A DNA stretch of 56,072 bases from an uncultured Ruminococcus sp. (GTDB taxonomy: Bacteria; Bacillota; Clostridia; Oscillospirales; Ruminococcaceae): contig CANQWA010000017.1 in the NCBI GenBank assembly GCA_947627445.1, positions 1 through 56,072 on the forward strand, written 5' to 3'. The stretch's first letter is position 1; each line of letters begins with the position of its first letter. Below the pieces are notes generated by a model, which saw only the letters and a program-made list of their open reading frames with translations, was not told the DNA's origin and ran no database searches. The position numbers were made by a program, and so were the translations under genes. This document shows positions 42,735 through 51,024 of this stretch, one piece after another.

Positions 42735-43757
42735 TCACGCATCCGGCAGGATGGTAAAGAAATGCTGTGCCATATGAAAAATCTCACCAGAGGACAACTC
42801 CCGATAACCGGTCTTTTCCGCCGGCATATCCAGATTGGGCGCATCGATCATAGCCGTCATCGGCTCGGGACAGAAGTAATGCTTTTCGCCCCGGTCATTC
42901 CAGAAGATCCAGAACTGATAGCCCTCAGAAACCTCATAGCCGATACCCTTTCCGCTTGCAGCATCTGTCATGATCACACCCCGGAATCTCTTACCCTCCA
43001 ATTCCTGTCTGCCGCCGGTGTACATGTCGTTATCCACCACCTGTTTTACCGGACAAAACGACCCATTCACATAACCCATGTCATAATCGTCCAGAGGCAA
43101 TATCTCGCCTGTAGGCAGACAGCGGGAATTCAATGTCCACTTTTCTGTCACCGGTGCTTTCAGACGAATGTCCTCCTCCTTTGCGCCCTCTACAAAAGGT
43201 GCGGCAATCGTGGTGTGTGTGGCAAAGGAAACCGGCAGCTTTTTTAGAGACTGGTTGATAATGGAAACCTTGTATTCCAGACCGTACTCACTGAGCATAA
43301 ACAAGAACTCTACCGTAAAGGGCAGCGGGAAATACTGGAAAAAGGGATCGTTTTCGTTGTACACATAGGCGGTACGCAACCATGCGGCAGTTTCATTGGC
43401 GGTGTGGGCAATCACCGTATGCTCACGCTTGTGCAGAAAACCATGAATGTGGTTGTGATAGGGTGCTTTTTCATTCACCGGAAGCTGATACACAGCATCA
43501 GAAGTCCGCAGAACGCCGTCTGCAAAACGGTTGGGAAGATACAGCGTAGGCAGACCCCAGACCTCGGCAGAAGCGCGAATGGATTCCGGTGTATTATTCT
43601 CGTCCCACCGGAAGAATTCGATGCCGTTTTCCTCATCACGGAGGCGCAGTACATTAGAGCCAATGCCAGGAGCGATCATAGCGGTATAGCCGCCTGCAGA
43701 AAGACGAATGCATTCTATGCCTTTCCATTCGATAAATTCAGCAGTATTTTTCATCAT
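42735..43757 (-). CDS. aldose 1-epimerase family protein
   Basis: Protein of 340 residues, an all-beta galactose-mutarotase-like fold. Signature pieces are APGIGSNVLRLRDEENGIEFFRW, the histidine pair in YHNHIHGFLHKREH (about 100-112), and YQFWIFWNDRGEKHYFCPEPMTAMIDAPN near 285. Mutarotases interconvert alpha- and beta-anomers of aldoses; some relatives act on sugar phosphates. The start is the ATG at 43757, 9 bases from AAAGG; an upstream TTG is less likely. Single-gene unit with its own promoter. Confidence 0.88.
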   Translation of the reverse strand: MMKNTAEFIEWKGIECIRLSAGGYTAMIAPGIGSNVLRLRDEENGIEFFRWDENNTPESIRASAEVWGLPTLYLPNRFADGVLRTSDAVYQLPVNEKAPYHNHIHGFLHKREHTVIAHTANETAAWLRTAYVYNENDPFFQYFPLPFTVEFLFMLSEYGLEYKVSIINQSLKKLPVSFATHTTIAAPFVEGAKEEDIRLKAPVTEKWTLNSRCLPTGEILPLDDYDMGYVNGSFCPVKQVVDNDMYTGGRQELEGKRFRGVIMTDAASGKGIGYEVSEGYQFWIFWNDRGEKHYFCPEPMTAMIDAPNLDMPAEKTGYRELSSGEIFHMAQHFFTILPDA

Positions 43758-43783
43758 ATCCAAAAGCCTTTCTCATTCCAATA

Positions 43784-43795
43784 AGAACTTGTTCT
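43784..43795. repeat. AGAACNNGTTCT palindrome in the epimerase leader
   Basis: AGAACTTGTTCT between promoter and start codon of the epimerase gene. The only copy in the window in a clear 5' leader besides 9376-9387. Confidence 0.6.
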
Positions 43796-43810
43796 AAACA
43801 ATACAAATTT

Positions 43811-43839
43811 ATTATACCACATTTCCCGGTGTTTGTCCA
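43811..43839 (-). promoter_or_regulatory. promoter of the epimerase gene
   Basis: Minus-strand TGGACA (43834-43839), 17-bp spacer, TATAAT (43811-43816). Confidence 0.72.
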
Positions 43840-43941
43840 GTGAAGGATGCCTTTGCCGATGTAGAATTTATGGCAAAATTTTTGGCGGTAATTCCCAAAA
43901 AAGAGACGTGAAATTGCTTGATATGGAATCCAAACACGCAT

Positions 43942-44130
43942 GGAAATCAATTTTTGATTTCCAGAAGTTAGAACGCTTCGCTTTTAAGAGGTAAGAGGTC
44001 TGAACGAAGTTCAGACAGGAGCGCCTACGGCGCATATTTTGAAATATTAGTCCGCTTTGCAGACTTTTTTCTTGCTTCTTGTCTCTAAAAATCTTGTTTC
44101 AGGAAATTAATTTTGTAAAAATTAATTTCC
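43942..44130. repeat. fold-back element A, left of the hydrolase gene
   Basis: A string of palindromes without coding capacity: GGAAATCAA/TTGATTTCC (43942-43962), GTCTGAAC/GTTCAGAC near 43999-44017, a GCGCC/GGCGC stem, and a terminal GGAAATTAATTTT/AAAATTAATTTCC (44102-44130). The outermost sequences match those of element B at 45514-45644. CTTGCTTCTTGTCTCT at 44071-44086 recurs at 25112. The rest of the 43840-44318 interval shows no gene. Confidence 0.65.
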
Positions 44131-44318
44131 GTGGGGAAATTGAGAGGAATATTTGCAAGGGTCGGAAACAGGCAGACGTGTTTTATCATTGTCTTCACGA
44201 AGATTTCTTATTCGTTCAAACATTTTTCATCATTTCAAAATAATTGTACAATATATATTGCGCATTTTATTGGTATAGGACAAGGCGTCTTTCGTATTAT
44301 GAATAAAAAATACGGAAA

Positions 44319-45395
44319 TCAGATATTATCATCATAAAATTTCAGAAAGCGGTCAAACAGATCGGTATCGAGCATATTGGTGTATTTTTCCCTGTCAAGA
44401 TTCTGATTTATGTAATCTGCTTTATCCGCCGCAAAACGATCCTTGTTTTCCTCGGCTTTATAGTCATAATCGAGCGTTTCACGCCATTTATCCAACGAAT
44501 TATTAAATTCGTCTATATACGCCGGCTGTTTGTTAAAAAAATTATGTCCTCTGTTTTCAAGACGAAGAAATGAAAACCGCGGATCATTTTTATATTTTTC
44601 ATAAAACATATCATAACCGTATTCCGCAGGCACAACGCCGTCATCAGAGCCGTGAACGATCATTACGGTGGCATCGCTTGCCGCAAAACCGTCCATTGCC
44701 GTATTTGCTGCATATTTGCCGAACTTAATTTGCTCGTGCAGCTTTATAAAAGGCATCATAGCATAAATGAAATCCCCTGCCTGCTTTTTACCTTGCGCCT
44801 CTAATAAATCAGACGAACGATCAAAGCCGGCGCATTCCACAACGGCTTTGATCTCCGGGTGATATGTCAGCACATTGCAAACGCTGTAGCCGCCCCAGCT
44901 ATGACCGAATAAAGCGATCGGCAGATCGGGGAAATTACCGCTTTCCTCTACAAAATTTATCGCATATTCAAGATCAATAACCCCCTGAGGAATACCGCCG
45001 ACACCCTCGCCTTCGCTTTCATCATTTCCCGTTGCGTCATATGCAAAAACAAAGTATCCGTTTTGCGCAAAGTAATTTATACAATCCATATAAGAATTAT
45101 GTCCGCCGCCGCCCAATCCGTGAGCCAGTACGATGATCGCACGCTGATTTTCGCCCGAGCTGTACATATAGCCTTTGAGCTTTTGTCCGTTGTTTGAATC
45201 AAAATCATATCCGACCCGCTCTAAGCCGTCAAAATCGTCAATATAAAACATAAAAGGCTCATAGGTCTCAAAACGATTATCAAAATTTTCTTTGTATATG
45301 CTTACGGAAAATACCCACAATCCGACGATCATTAAAAATATAAAGCATAAAATAATTATCCGTGCAATTTTCTTTTTTGACTTTGATTTTTTCAT
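44319..45395 (-). CDS. membrane-anchored alpha/beta hydrolase
   Basis: Protein of 358 residues. One N-terminal span (about 11-31) acts as signal anchor, placing the enzyme outside the membrane. The alpha/beta hydrolase domain has the oxyanion HGLGGGGH (92-99), nucleophile elbow GHSWGG with Ser166, acid Asp251 or Asp252 in HGSDDGVVP, and base His284 in NRGHNFF. The fold is that of serine aminopeptidase S33/monoglyceride-lipase-like proteins; the substrate is unknown. Codon use and base composition are plainly more AT-rich than neighbours (two 60-base lines I counted were about 42% GC). GAGG precedes the ATG by 7 bases. Flanked by fold-back elements A and B, suggesting acquisition. Confidence 0.85.
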   Translation of the reverse strand: MKKSKSKKKIARIIILCFIFLMIVGLWVFSVSIYKENFDNRFETYEPFMFYIDDFDGLERVGYDFDSNNGQKLKGYMYSSGENQRAIIVLAHGLGGGGHNSYMDCINYFAQNGYFVFAYDATGNDESEGEGVGGIPQGVIDLEYAINFVEESGNFPDLPIALFGHSWGGYSVCNVLTYHPEIKAVVECAGFDRSSDLLEAQGKKQAGDFIYAMMPFIKLHEQIKFGKYAANTAMDGFAASDATVMIVHGSDDGVVPAEYGYDMFYEKYKNDPRFSFLRLENRGHNFFNKQPAYIDEFNNSLDKWRETLDYDYKAEENKDRFAADKADYINQNLDREKYTNMLDTDLFDRFLKFYDDNI

Positions 45396-45463
45396 TGAAA
45401 TACCTCATTTTCGCTCTATTGATCCCGATTATAAATCAAACGCAGTATGTCTTTTCAAGAAAA

Positions 45464-45492
45464 ATTATATCAGATTCCGATATTAAAGTCAA
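45464..45492 (-). promoter_or_regulatory. promoter of the alpha/beta hydrolase gene
   Basis: Minus-strand TTGACT (45487-45492), 17-bp spacer, TATAAT (45464-45469). It lies between the gene and element B, so the gene carries its own promoter. Confidence 0.8.
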
Positions 45493-45513
45493 GCGCAAAA
45501 GTATCAGCACCAT

Positions 45514-45644
45514 GGAAATCAATTTTGCTCAATTTTGCCAAGAAGTACAGAGTATTCGTTTTTTCCCGCAAGTGGTGAAGATGCACAGTATTGTATTCCT
45601 TCCCGCAGGCGGTAAAGAAGTATCTATTTTGAAAATTGATTTCC
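45514..45644. repeat. fold-back element B, right of the hydrolase gene
   Basis: Bounded by GGAAATCAATTTT (45514-45526) and the exact complement AAAATTGATTTCC (45632-45644). The interior is an imperfect tandem duplication of about 38 bases, each unit containing ACAG, TATT, TCCCGCA and GGTRAAG. A CCGTGT/ACACGG stem abuts the right end. No coding frame of note. Confidence 0.65.
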
Positions 45645-45666
45645 GTGTCCAAACACGGTAAAAGAC

Positions 45667-45695
45667 TTGTCAATCCGGTCTGAATATGTTATAAT
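45667..45695 (+). promoter_or_regulatory. promoter of the GT4 glycosyltransferase gene
   Basis: -35 TTGTCA (45667-45672), 17-bp spacer, -10 TATAAT (45690-45695), about 35 bases before the start codon. Confidence 0.82.
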
Positions 45696-45728
45696 GAAGA
45701 CAACATCCATTTGAAAGGAGGCATATCC

Positions 45729-46892
45729 ATGCAGCGTGTGATCCTTTTCAGCGCTACCGCTGCGCCCCTGATCCAATTCACCAAACACGACCTGACCGCT
45801 CTGCAAACCCTGGGCTGTGAGATTCATATGGTGTGCAATATGCAGGAACAAACCGCTTCAAAGCAGGCAATCCATCTGTTTCAAAAACAATTTCCCGGAC
45901 TCATCTGGCACGATCTTCCCTTTTCAGATGCCGTCTTTGCGGCAAATCAGAACCGCAAGGCGCAGGAGAAGCTGACAGCGCTTTTGCAGAAATTAAAGCC
46001 TGCTTTGCTCCACTGTCACGGCGCTGTTGCCGGAAAATACGGACGAATGGCGGCAAATGCCATTGCTTTGGATATCCCCGTGTTCTACACCGCACATGAT
46101 TTTCGTCTGTACCGTGGCAATTCCCTGGCGGACCGGTTCTTCTTCGGCAAGTCAGAAAAACAGCTTGCCAAAACCACCGCACAGATATTTACCGTCTGCC
46201 CAGCAGACACTGCCTATATCCAAAAACATCTTTCTCCAAAGGCTGTGAAAGAACTGAAGAACACGGAAAGCATAGACGGCACCTACTACGCTTCTCCCCA
46301 GCACACCGCCATGGAAATGCGGGAGACTCTGTCCATTCCGGCGGACGCCATGGTGCTGTTGTCGGCAGGATCCCTCTATCCTCAGAAGCGTTTCCGGATC
46401 GTGATGCAGGCAATGACCCGCCTGCGTGATTTGACCCATCTCCACTATGTGATCTGCGGCGAGGGTCCGGATCGTTTCTTTTTGGAAAAACTGGCAGAAA
46501 AGCTGCATCTGACCAGCCGTGTCCATCTGCTGGGCTACCGCACGGATATGCCCGATCTGTTAGAAATGGCAGATATCTTTTGTATGACATCCCGGCGAGA
46601 GGGCTGCGGCACTGCTGCGCTGGAAGCCATGGCAGCCGGACTGCCCCTTGTGGTAACACGTGTACACGGCACAGAAGCTTTTGCCAACGAGAACAGCGCC
46701 ATCTGTCTGAAAGGCGATCTGGTGACAAGCTGCGCCGATGCCATCCGCCAACTCACAGAGAACAAGCTGCTGCGCAAGCAGATCGGCGCCCGTAACCGGG
46801 CGGCTGCGGTGATTTTTTCTGACAAAGAACGGATGATGCAAATGCGTGACTGCTACCGGCGCGCGCTGTCGGAAACATCAGAAGTCATTTGA
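45729..46892 (+). CDS. family 4-type glycosyltransferase
   Basis: Protein of 387 residues with GT-B fold. The N-terminal domain starts RVILFSATAAPLIQFTKHDLTALQTLGCEIHMVCN; the C-terminal nucleotide-sugar domain has LSAGSLYPQKRFRIVMQAM, VHLLGYRTDMPDLLEMADIFCMTSRREGCGTAALEAMAAGLPLVVT, the usual GT4 pattern. It would add sugars to a polysaccharide or lipid-linked oligosaccharide at the cytoplasmic face. The start is the ATG at 45729 after AAAGGAGG; six upstream codons are not needed. The stop codon overlaps the citrate synthase -35 element. Confidence 0.88.
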   Translation: MQRVILFSATAAPLIQFTKHDLTALQTLGCEIHMVCNMQEQTASKQAIHLFQKQFPGLIWHDLPFSDAVFAANQNRKAQEKLTALLQKLKPALLHCHGAVAGKYGRMAANAIALDIPVFYTAHDFRLYRGNSLADRFFFGKSEKQLAKTTAQIFTVCPADTAYIQKHLSPKAVKELKNTESIDGTYYASPQHTAMEMRETLSIPADAMVLLSAGSLYPQKRFRIVMQAMTRLRDLTHLHYVICGEGPDRFFLEKLAEKLHLTSRVHLLGYRTDMPDLLEMADIFCMTSRREGCGTAALEAMAAGLPLVVTRVHGTEAFANENSAICLKGDLVTSCADAIRQLTENKLLRKQIGARNRAAAVIFSDKERMMQMRDCYRRALSETSEVI

Positions 46893-46917
46893 CAATCCTG
46901 AAAATATATGGTATAAT
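46889..46917 (+). promoter_or_regulatory. promoter of the citrate synthase gene
   Basis: TTGACA (46889-46894), 17-bp spacer, TATAAT (46912-46917). The leader is about 125 bases and ends in a small hairpin around the ribosome-binding site. Confidence 0.85.
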
Positions 46918-47049
46918 AAAATAATATCATCGCCGAGATATGCTCAGTGCATGCATTGCCCATGGCACAGAGAATCACACCCATCGGGTTTGATGAATAA
47001 TCCGGCATAGGACATCTGGAAAAACAATAAACCTCTGAGGAGGTTTCAT

Positions 47050-48534
47050 ATGAAGCAAGGTGATACAGAAAAAATCCCTTCCGACCGAAGCGTAACCCCC
47101 GCTTCAGAAAGGATCAGACCAATGAAAAAAATTCGTAACAGTTCACTGCATTCGGAAAAGATCCAGCAGATGATCAACCAATATCTGAAAGACACACAGC
47201 AGGTGGAACAGCTCACGGATGCAGCTGCGCCCTATTATCAGATCGAACCGGATCTGTATGTCAAGCATGAAGTAAAACGAGGCCTTCGTGACATCGATGG
47301 CAAGGGTGTTCGTGCAGGACTTACCACCATCAGCAAGGTGACTGCCACACAGCATGTGGACGGAAAGGACGTGCCCGCACCAGGTCAATTGTTCTATCGG
47401 GGCATTTCCATCGAACAGCTGGTACAGGGCTTTATTGACCAGGATCGCTTTGGCTTTGAAGAGATCATCTATCTGCTGCTCATGGGCCGGCTGCCCAATC
47501 CGGCAGAAATGGAAGAATTTCACCAGCTTCTGGCGCATTATCAGCTGCTGCCCAATCGGTTTAACAGCGGCGTGATCATGAAGATGCCCAGTGATAATAT
47601 CATGAATACCATGGCAAAGTGCACCCTTGCCCTGCACGCTTATGACCCCAAGCCGGATGATACCAGTTTGTCCAACGTCATGCGTCAGTGTATCCAGCTG
47701 ATTGCACAGTTCCCGTCCATTGCGGTTTTTGGCTACCAGGCAAGCATGTACTTCCGCAATGACAAGAGCATGTTTATCCAGAAGCCTGATCCCAAGCTGT
47801 CCATTGCGGAGAATATCCTTTACATGATGCGCCCGGACGGAAAATATACCCGTCTGGAAGCAAAACTTCTGGATCTGTGTTTGGTGCTGCATGCCGAGCA
47901 CGGCGGCGGCAACAATTCCGCCTTTACGGTGCATGTCGTGTCCTCTTCCGGAACAGACACCTACTCCACCATGGCAGCAGCGCTGGGCTCGTTGAAGGGT
48001 CCGAAGCACGGCGGCGCCAACATCAAAGTAATGGAAATGTTTGCTGACTTAAAGCGCCATTGCCCCGACTGGAAGGACGAGGATGCACTGCGGGAGTATC
48101 TCGTGGGATTGCTCCAGGGTGAAAACTTTGACCATGCCGGTCTGATCTATGGCATGGGGCATGCCATCTATTCTGTTTCTGATCCCCGTGCGGTGATCCT
48201 GAAACGATTTGTAGAGCAGCTTTCTACGGAAAAGGACTGCCATGAGGAATATGAACTGTATGCAACGGTAGAGCGTCTGGCAGGAGAAGTCATCAAGAAA
48301 AACCGGAAAATCTACAAGGGCGTTTGCGCCAACGTGGATTTTTACAGCGGTTTTGTCTATCGGATGCTGGGACTGCCCACAGAGTTGTTCACACCGATGT
48401 TTGCCATTGCCCGCATTGCCGGCTGGTCGGCACATCGTCTGGAAGAGCTGATCAACTGCCGCAAGATCATACGTCCGGCATATTTGTCCGTCGCAAAAGA
48501 ACAGGACTATGTTCCCATGAAGGATAGACGATAA
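47050..48534 (+). CDS. gltA: citrate synthase
   Basis: Protein of 494 residues. Catalytic residues are recognisable in AEHGGGNNSAFT (His near 281), GMGHAIYSVSDPRA (His near 362) and VDFYSGFVYRML (Asp near 421). It condenses acetyl-CoA and oxaloacetate to citrate; in anaerobes this usually serves glutamate synthesis. The first 60 residues are a variable extension. Two starts are possible: the ATG at 47050 behind GAGGAGG, where the site is part of an AAACCTC/GAGGTTT hairpin, and the ATG at 47122 behind AGAAAGGA. The longer form is reported. Own promoter and terminator. Confidence 0.93.
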   Translation: MKQGDTEKIPSDRSVTPASERIRPMKKIRNSSLHSEKIQQMINQYLKDTQQVEQLTDAAAPYYQIEPDLYVKHEVKRGLRDIDGKGVRAGLTTISKVTATQHVDGKDVPAPGQLFYRGISIEQLVQGFIDQDRFGFEEIIYLLLMGRLPNPAEMEEFHQLLAHYQLLPNRFNSGVIMKMPSDNIMNTMAKCTLALHAYDPKPDDTSLSNVMRQCIQLIAQFPSIAVFGYQASMYFRNDKSMFIQKPDPKLSIAENILYMMRPDGKYTRLEAKLLDLCLVLHAEHGGGNNSAFTVHVVSSSGTDTYSTMAAALGSLKGPKHGGANIKVMEMFADLKRHCPDWKDEDALREYLVGLLQGENFDHAGLIYGMGHAIYSVSDPRAVILKRFVEQLSTEKDCHEEYELYATVERLAGEVIKKNRKIYKGVCANVDFYSGFVYRMLGLPTELFTPMFAIARIAGWSAHRLEELINCRKIIRPAYLSVAKEQDYVPMKDRR

Positions 48535-48580
48535 CAGATCGAACAGATAGAACAACAGCCGCCGCCAGGCAGCAAGCTTT

Positions 48581-48639
48581 ATGCGCCCTCACAGGATTCT
48601 TCTAAGACCTGACGAATCTTGTGTGAGGGCGCATTTTTT
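48581..48639 (+). terminator. terminator after citrate synthase
   Basis: Thirteen-base stem ATGCGCCCTCACA/TGTGAGGGCGCAT followed by TTTTT. The pnuC ribosome-binding site lies directly after it, so pnuC expression relies on read-through or an unseen promoter. Confidence 0.9.
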
Positions 48640-48653
48640 GGAGGGATAGATGC

Positions 48654-49370
48654 ATGAAAATACGGGACGCACTGAAAAACCTGACACGGTTTGAAAAGCT
48701 ATTGTGGATCAGTTCGTGTATATTGGTGACGATGTGCTTTTTTCTTGGCGCAGAAAAGGATGCCATGACACTGATCGCCACATTAACCGGTGTCTCGGCA
48801 CTGATCTTTGTTGCCAAAGGAAATGTCCTGGGACAGCTTTTGACGATTTTGTTCAGTCTGTTGTATGGCGTGATCGCATTTCGATTCCGGTATTATGGAG
48901 AAATGATCACCTATCTTGGCATGACTGCGCCTATCGCATTGCTGTCGGCAATCTCCTGGATGCGCAATCCTTATGAAGCCGGAAAAGGTGAAGTACGGGT
49001 CGCACCGATGACAAAGGGAAAACTATGGCTGCTGTTGGGATTGACGGCGGCAGTGACGGTGTTGTTTTACTGGATTCTGAAGGCTTTTCATACGGCAAGG
49101 CTGATGGCAAGTACCGTGTCGGTGTTTACCAGCTTTCTGGCTTCGGGATTGATGTTTTTGCGTTCTCCCTTTTATGCCGTAGCTTATGCCGGAAATGACG
49201 TGGTACTGATCGTGCTGTGGGTGTTGGCGTCGCTGGAGAATCCGGCGTATATTTCTATGGTGCTTTGCTTTGGGATCTTTTTGGTGAATGATATCTATGG
49301 GTATGTGAACTGGAAGCGAATGGAAAGGAAGCAAGCAAAAAATAGCCCTTTGTCCGGGATTGGTGACTGA
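48654..49370 (+). CDS. pnuC: nicotinamide riboside transporter PnuC
   Basis: Protein of 238 residues with about seven membrane spans. PnuC features include GNVLGQLLTILFSLLYGVIAFRFRYYGEM near 55-83, the aromatic VLIVLWVLASL segment and the C-terminal VNDIYGYVNWKRM. It takes up nicotinamide riboside for NAD synthesis by facilitated diffusion. GGAGGG precedes the ATG. It lies just after the citrate synthase terminator with no clear promoter of its own; an NAD-responsive riboswitch was not seen. Confidence 0.92.
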   Translation: MKIRDALKNLTRFEKLLWISSCILVTMCFFLGAEKDAMTLIATLTGVSALIFVAKGNVLGQLLTILFSLLYGVIAFRFRYYGEMITYLGMTAPIALLSAISWMRNPYEAGKGEVRVAPMTKGKLWLLLGLTAAVTVLFYWILKAFHTARLMASTVSVFTSFLASGLMFLRSPFYAVAYAGNDVVLIVLWVLASLENPAYISMVLCFGIFLVNDIYGYVNWKRMERKQAKNSPLSGIGD

Positions 49371-49399
49371 TGCGCCTTTTCCAATCGCCGCGGATTTTT

Positions 49400-49454
49400 G
49401 GGCAAACCCGCACAAAGCCGCCAGGCGCTCTTTGTGCGGGTTTGCCCTTGTTTT
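49400..49454. terminator. strong terminator between pnuC and the GT-C gene
   Basis: Perfect 18-base stem GGGCAAACCCGCACAAAG/CTTTGTGCGGGTTTGCCC followed by TTGTTTT on the plus strand. It ends pnuC and probably also the converging GT-C transcript. Reference member of the CCCGCACAAAG hairpin group in this window. Confidence 0.92.
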
Positions 49455-51024
49455 AGCAGGGCAGCAACACACGCATATAGATTACAGCGGTCATCGCTGC
49501 AAACAGCACCGGCAGCGCCGTCATGATCTTACCCAGTACAACTGCGGCGAAAGCCTTCTTCCCCTTCAGTTGCTGCATCGCTGCACCCCAGAATAGCGCG
49601 CCGATGAAAATTACTGGCGTAATATACCGGCTGTTCATCGAGCAGACAAAAGGATACTGCGCCGACAACTGGTAAAAGCTTAGCATCATCGTAAACCAGA
49701 ATATGGCAAAAAACAGCTTCGATTCCATGCGCAGCACACATTTCCGCAGCAGCATCACACCCATACAAACAAAGGTAGCGGCTGCTAAAACAACATGCAA
49801 CCAGAAAAATACTTTTGTCAGCCCCAGAACGGCTGAACCCTCCGGAAAGTTCTTTTCCCGGATATATTCCCCGAACAAAGCATTTTTCAGCAGTGCTGTC
49901 AGAGGGTTGAATTCGTTGTAATCTCCCAGTGACGCAAACTGCTCAAAGACATTCTGAAACTGATGCGAAGAAAAATCCGTCACACGTGACCAGAAGCTCC
50001 TGTCCCCCAGATATTGACTGCTGGTGCTGGACATCTCCTGCACATAAGTCAAGGGAACGCCGAACCGAATCAGATTCCGGATGGGAAACCACAACCCCAG
50101 CGGCGCACAGATCCCGGCGAACACTGCCGGCTTGCCAAGAAATTCCCATTTTTTCCGGCGCAGCATCGACATCGTTTTGCGTAACATCATGAACCCTACC
50201 GGCATTGCCAACAATCCCACAGAGAGCTTTGTCATCATGCCCAGCCCGATACAAAGAGCCAGCTGAATGGTTTCCGTCCAAGTGGGAGCGTCATACCAAC
50301 GCAAGGTGCAGAGTGCAGCGCCCATCATGAATGCCACGGAAAGCACGTCATTGTTGATGCTGCCCGAAAGCAGAATAAACGCCGGGTGAAAGGCGATCAG
50401 GATCAGCGGCACATGCAATGCCAGACCATTCAGCTTCAGAACCCGCAGGATGCGATAACCGGTAATGATGATCGTCATCGCATAAAACAGGGTCAGCGTT
50501 TGCAGGGATTCTCGTGCAGGATCATAGGCGACACCAAACCAATTCTCTGAAATGCCAATCCACACGGCGCTAATGATATGATGCAAGGGCGGATGATAAA
50601 ACTGCCATCGCTCTCGGGGATCAAAGTCCGGCAGATGGCAGTTGTTCAGCAGATATTCTATATAGGCAGAATGCCCTTTTCCACCGCCGAATGTGTATAC
50701 ATCATGCTGACGAATATCAATCGGTGTATAACACACATAGCAGTACTTCAGCCAAAAACTCATCCCTAAAATTAGCAGTGCTGTTATCTGTGTCCGAAAC
50801 TGTTTTTGACACCGGACAACACCATAGAGCAGAAATGCTGTTCCAACCAAGAGCAGCGTGATCAGCAGGAGACGCTGCGGCACATGTTCCGGTACGCCCA
50901 AATCCAAAAAATTCACAAAGAGGCAGACCAAAAATGCGCTGAGATAAGGATGCTTTGCCAGAAACCGAATCAGACATTCTGCGGGAGATGATCTTAGCAG
51001 GTTATTGAGCCTGTTTTTGCTCAT
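49453..51024 (-). CDS. GT-C type membrane glycosyltransferase
   Basis: Protein of 523 residues with about eleven hydrophobic segments and an outside loop holding [22 protein letters not shown] and [16 protein letters not shown], the layout of GT39/GT83-like enzymes that use polyprenyl-phosphate sugars. It probably glycosylates lipid-linked glycans or proteins on the outer face. The start is the ATG at 51024 after AAAGGAATATC, overlapping the upstream oxidoreductase gene by 23 bases; 15 further upstream codons are unlikely. Confidence 0.8.
   Translation of the reverse strand: MSKNRLNNLLRSSPAECLIRFLAKHPYLSAFLVCLFVNFLDLGVPEHVPQRLLLITLLLVGTAFLLYGVVRCQKQFRTQITALLILGMSFWLKYCYVCYTPIDIRQHDVYTFGGGKGHSAYIEYLLNNCHLPDFDPRERWQFYHPPLHHIISAVWIGISENWFGVAYDPARESLQTLTLFYAMTIIITGYRILRVLKLNGLALHVPLILIAFHPAFILLSGSINNDVLSVAFMMGAALCTLRWYDAPTWTETIQLALCIGLGMMTKLSVGLLAMPVGFMMLRKTMSMLRRKKWEFLGKPAVFAGICAPLGLWFPIRNLIRFGVPLTYVQEMSSTSSQYLGDRSFWSRVTDFSSHQFQNVFEQFASLGDYNEFNPLTALLKNALFGEYIREKNFPEGSAVLGLTKVFFWLHVVLAAATFVCMGVMLLRKCVLRMESKLFFAIFWFTMMLSFYQLSAQYPFVCSMNSRYITPVIFIGALFWGAAMQQLKGKKAFAAVVLGKIMTALPVLFAAMTAVIYMRVLLPC

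Noticed and set aside
9376-43795. AGAACNNGTTCT sites as LexA/DinR SOS boxes
   Set aside because: The Firmicute SOS box has GAAC and GTTC separated by four bases; here the gap is two, and the sites lie mostly at gene ends, not in promoters of repair genes.
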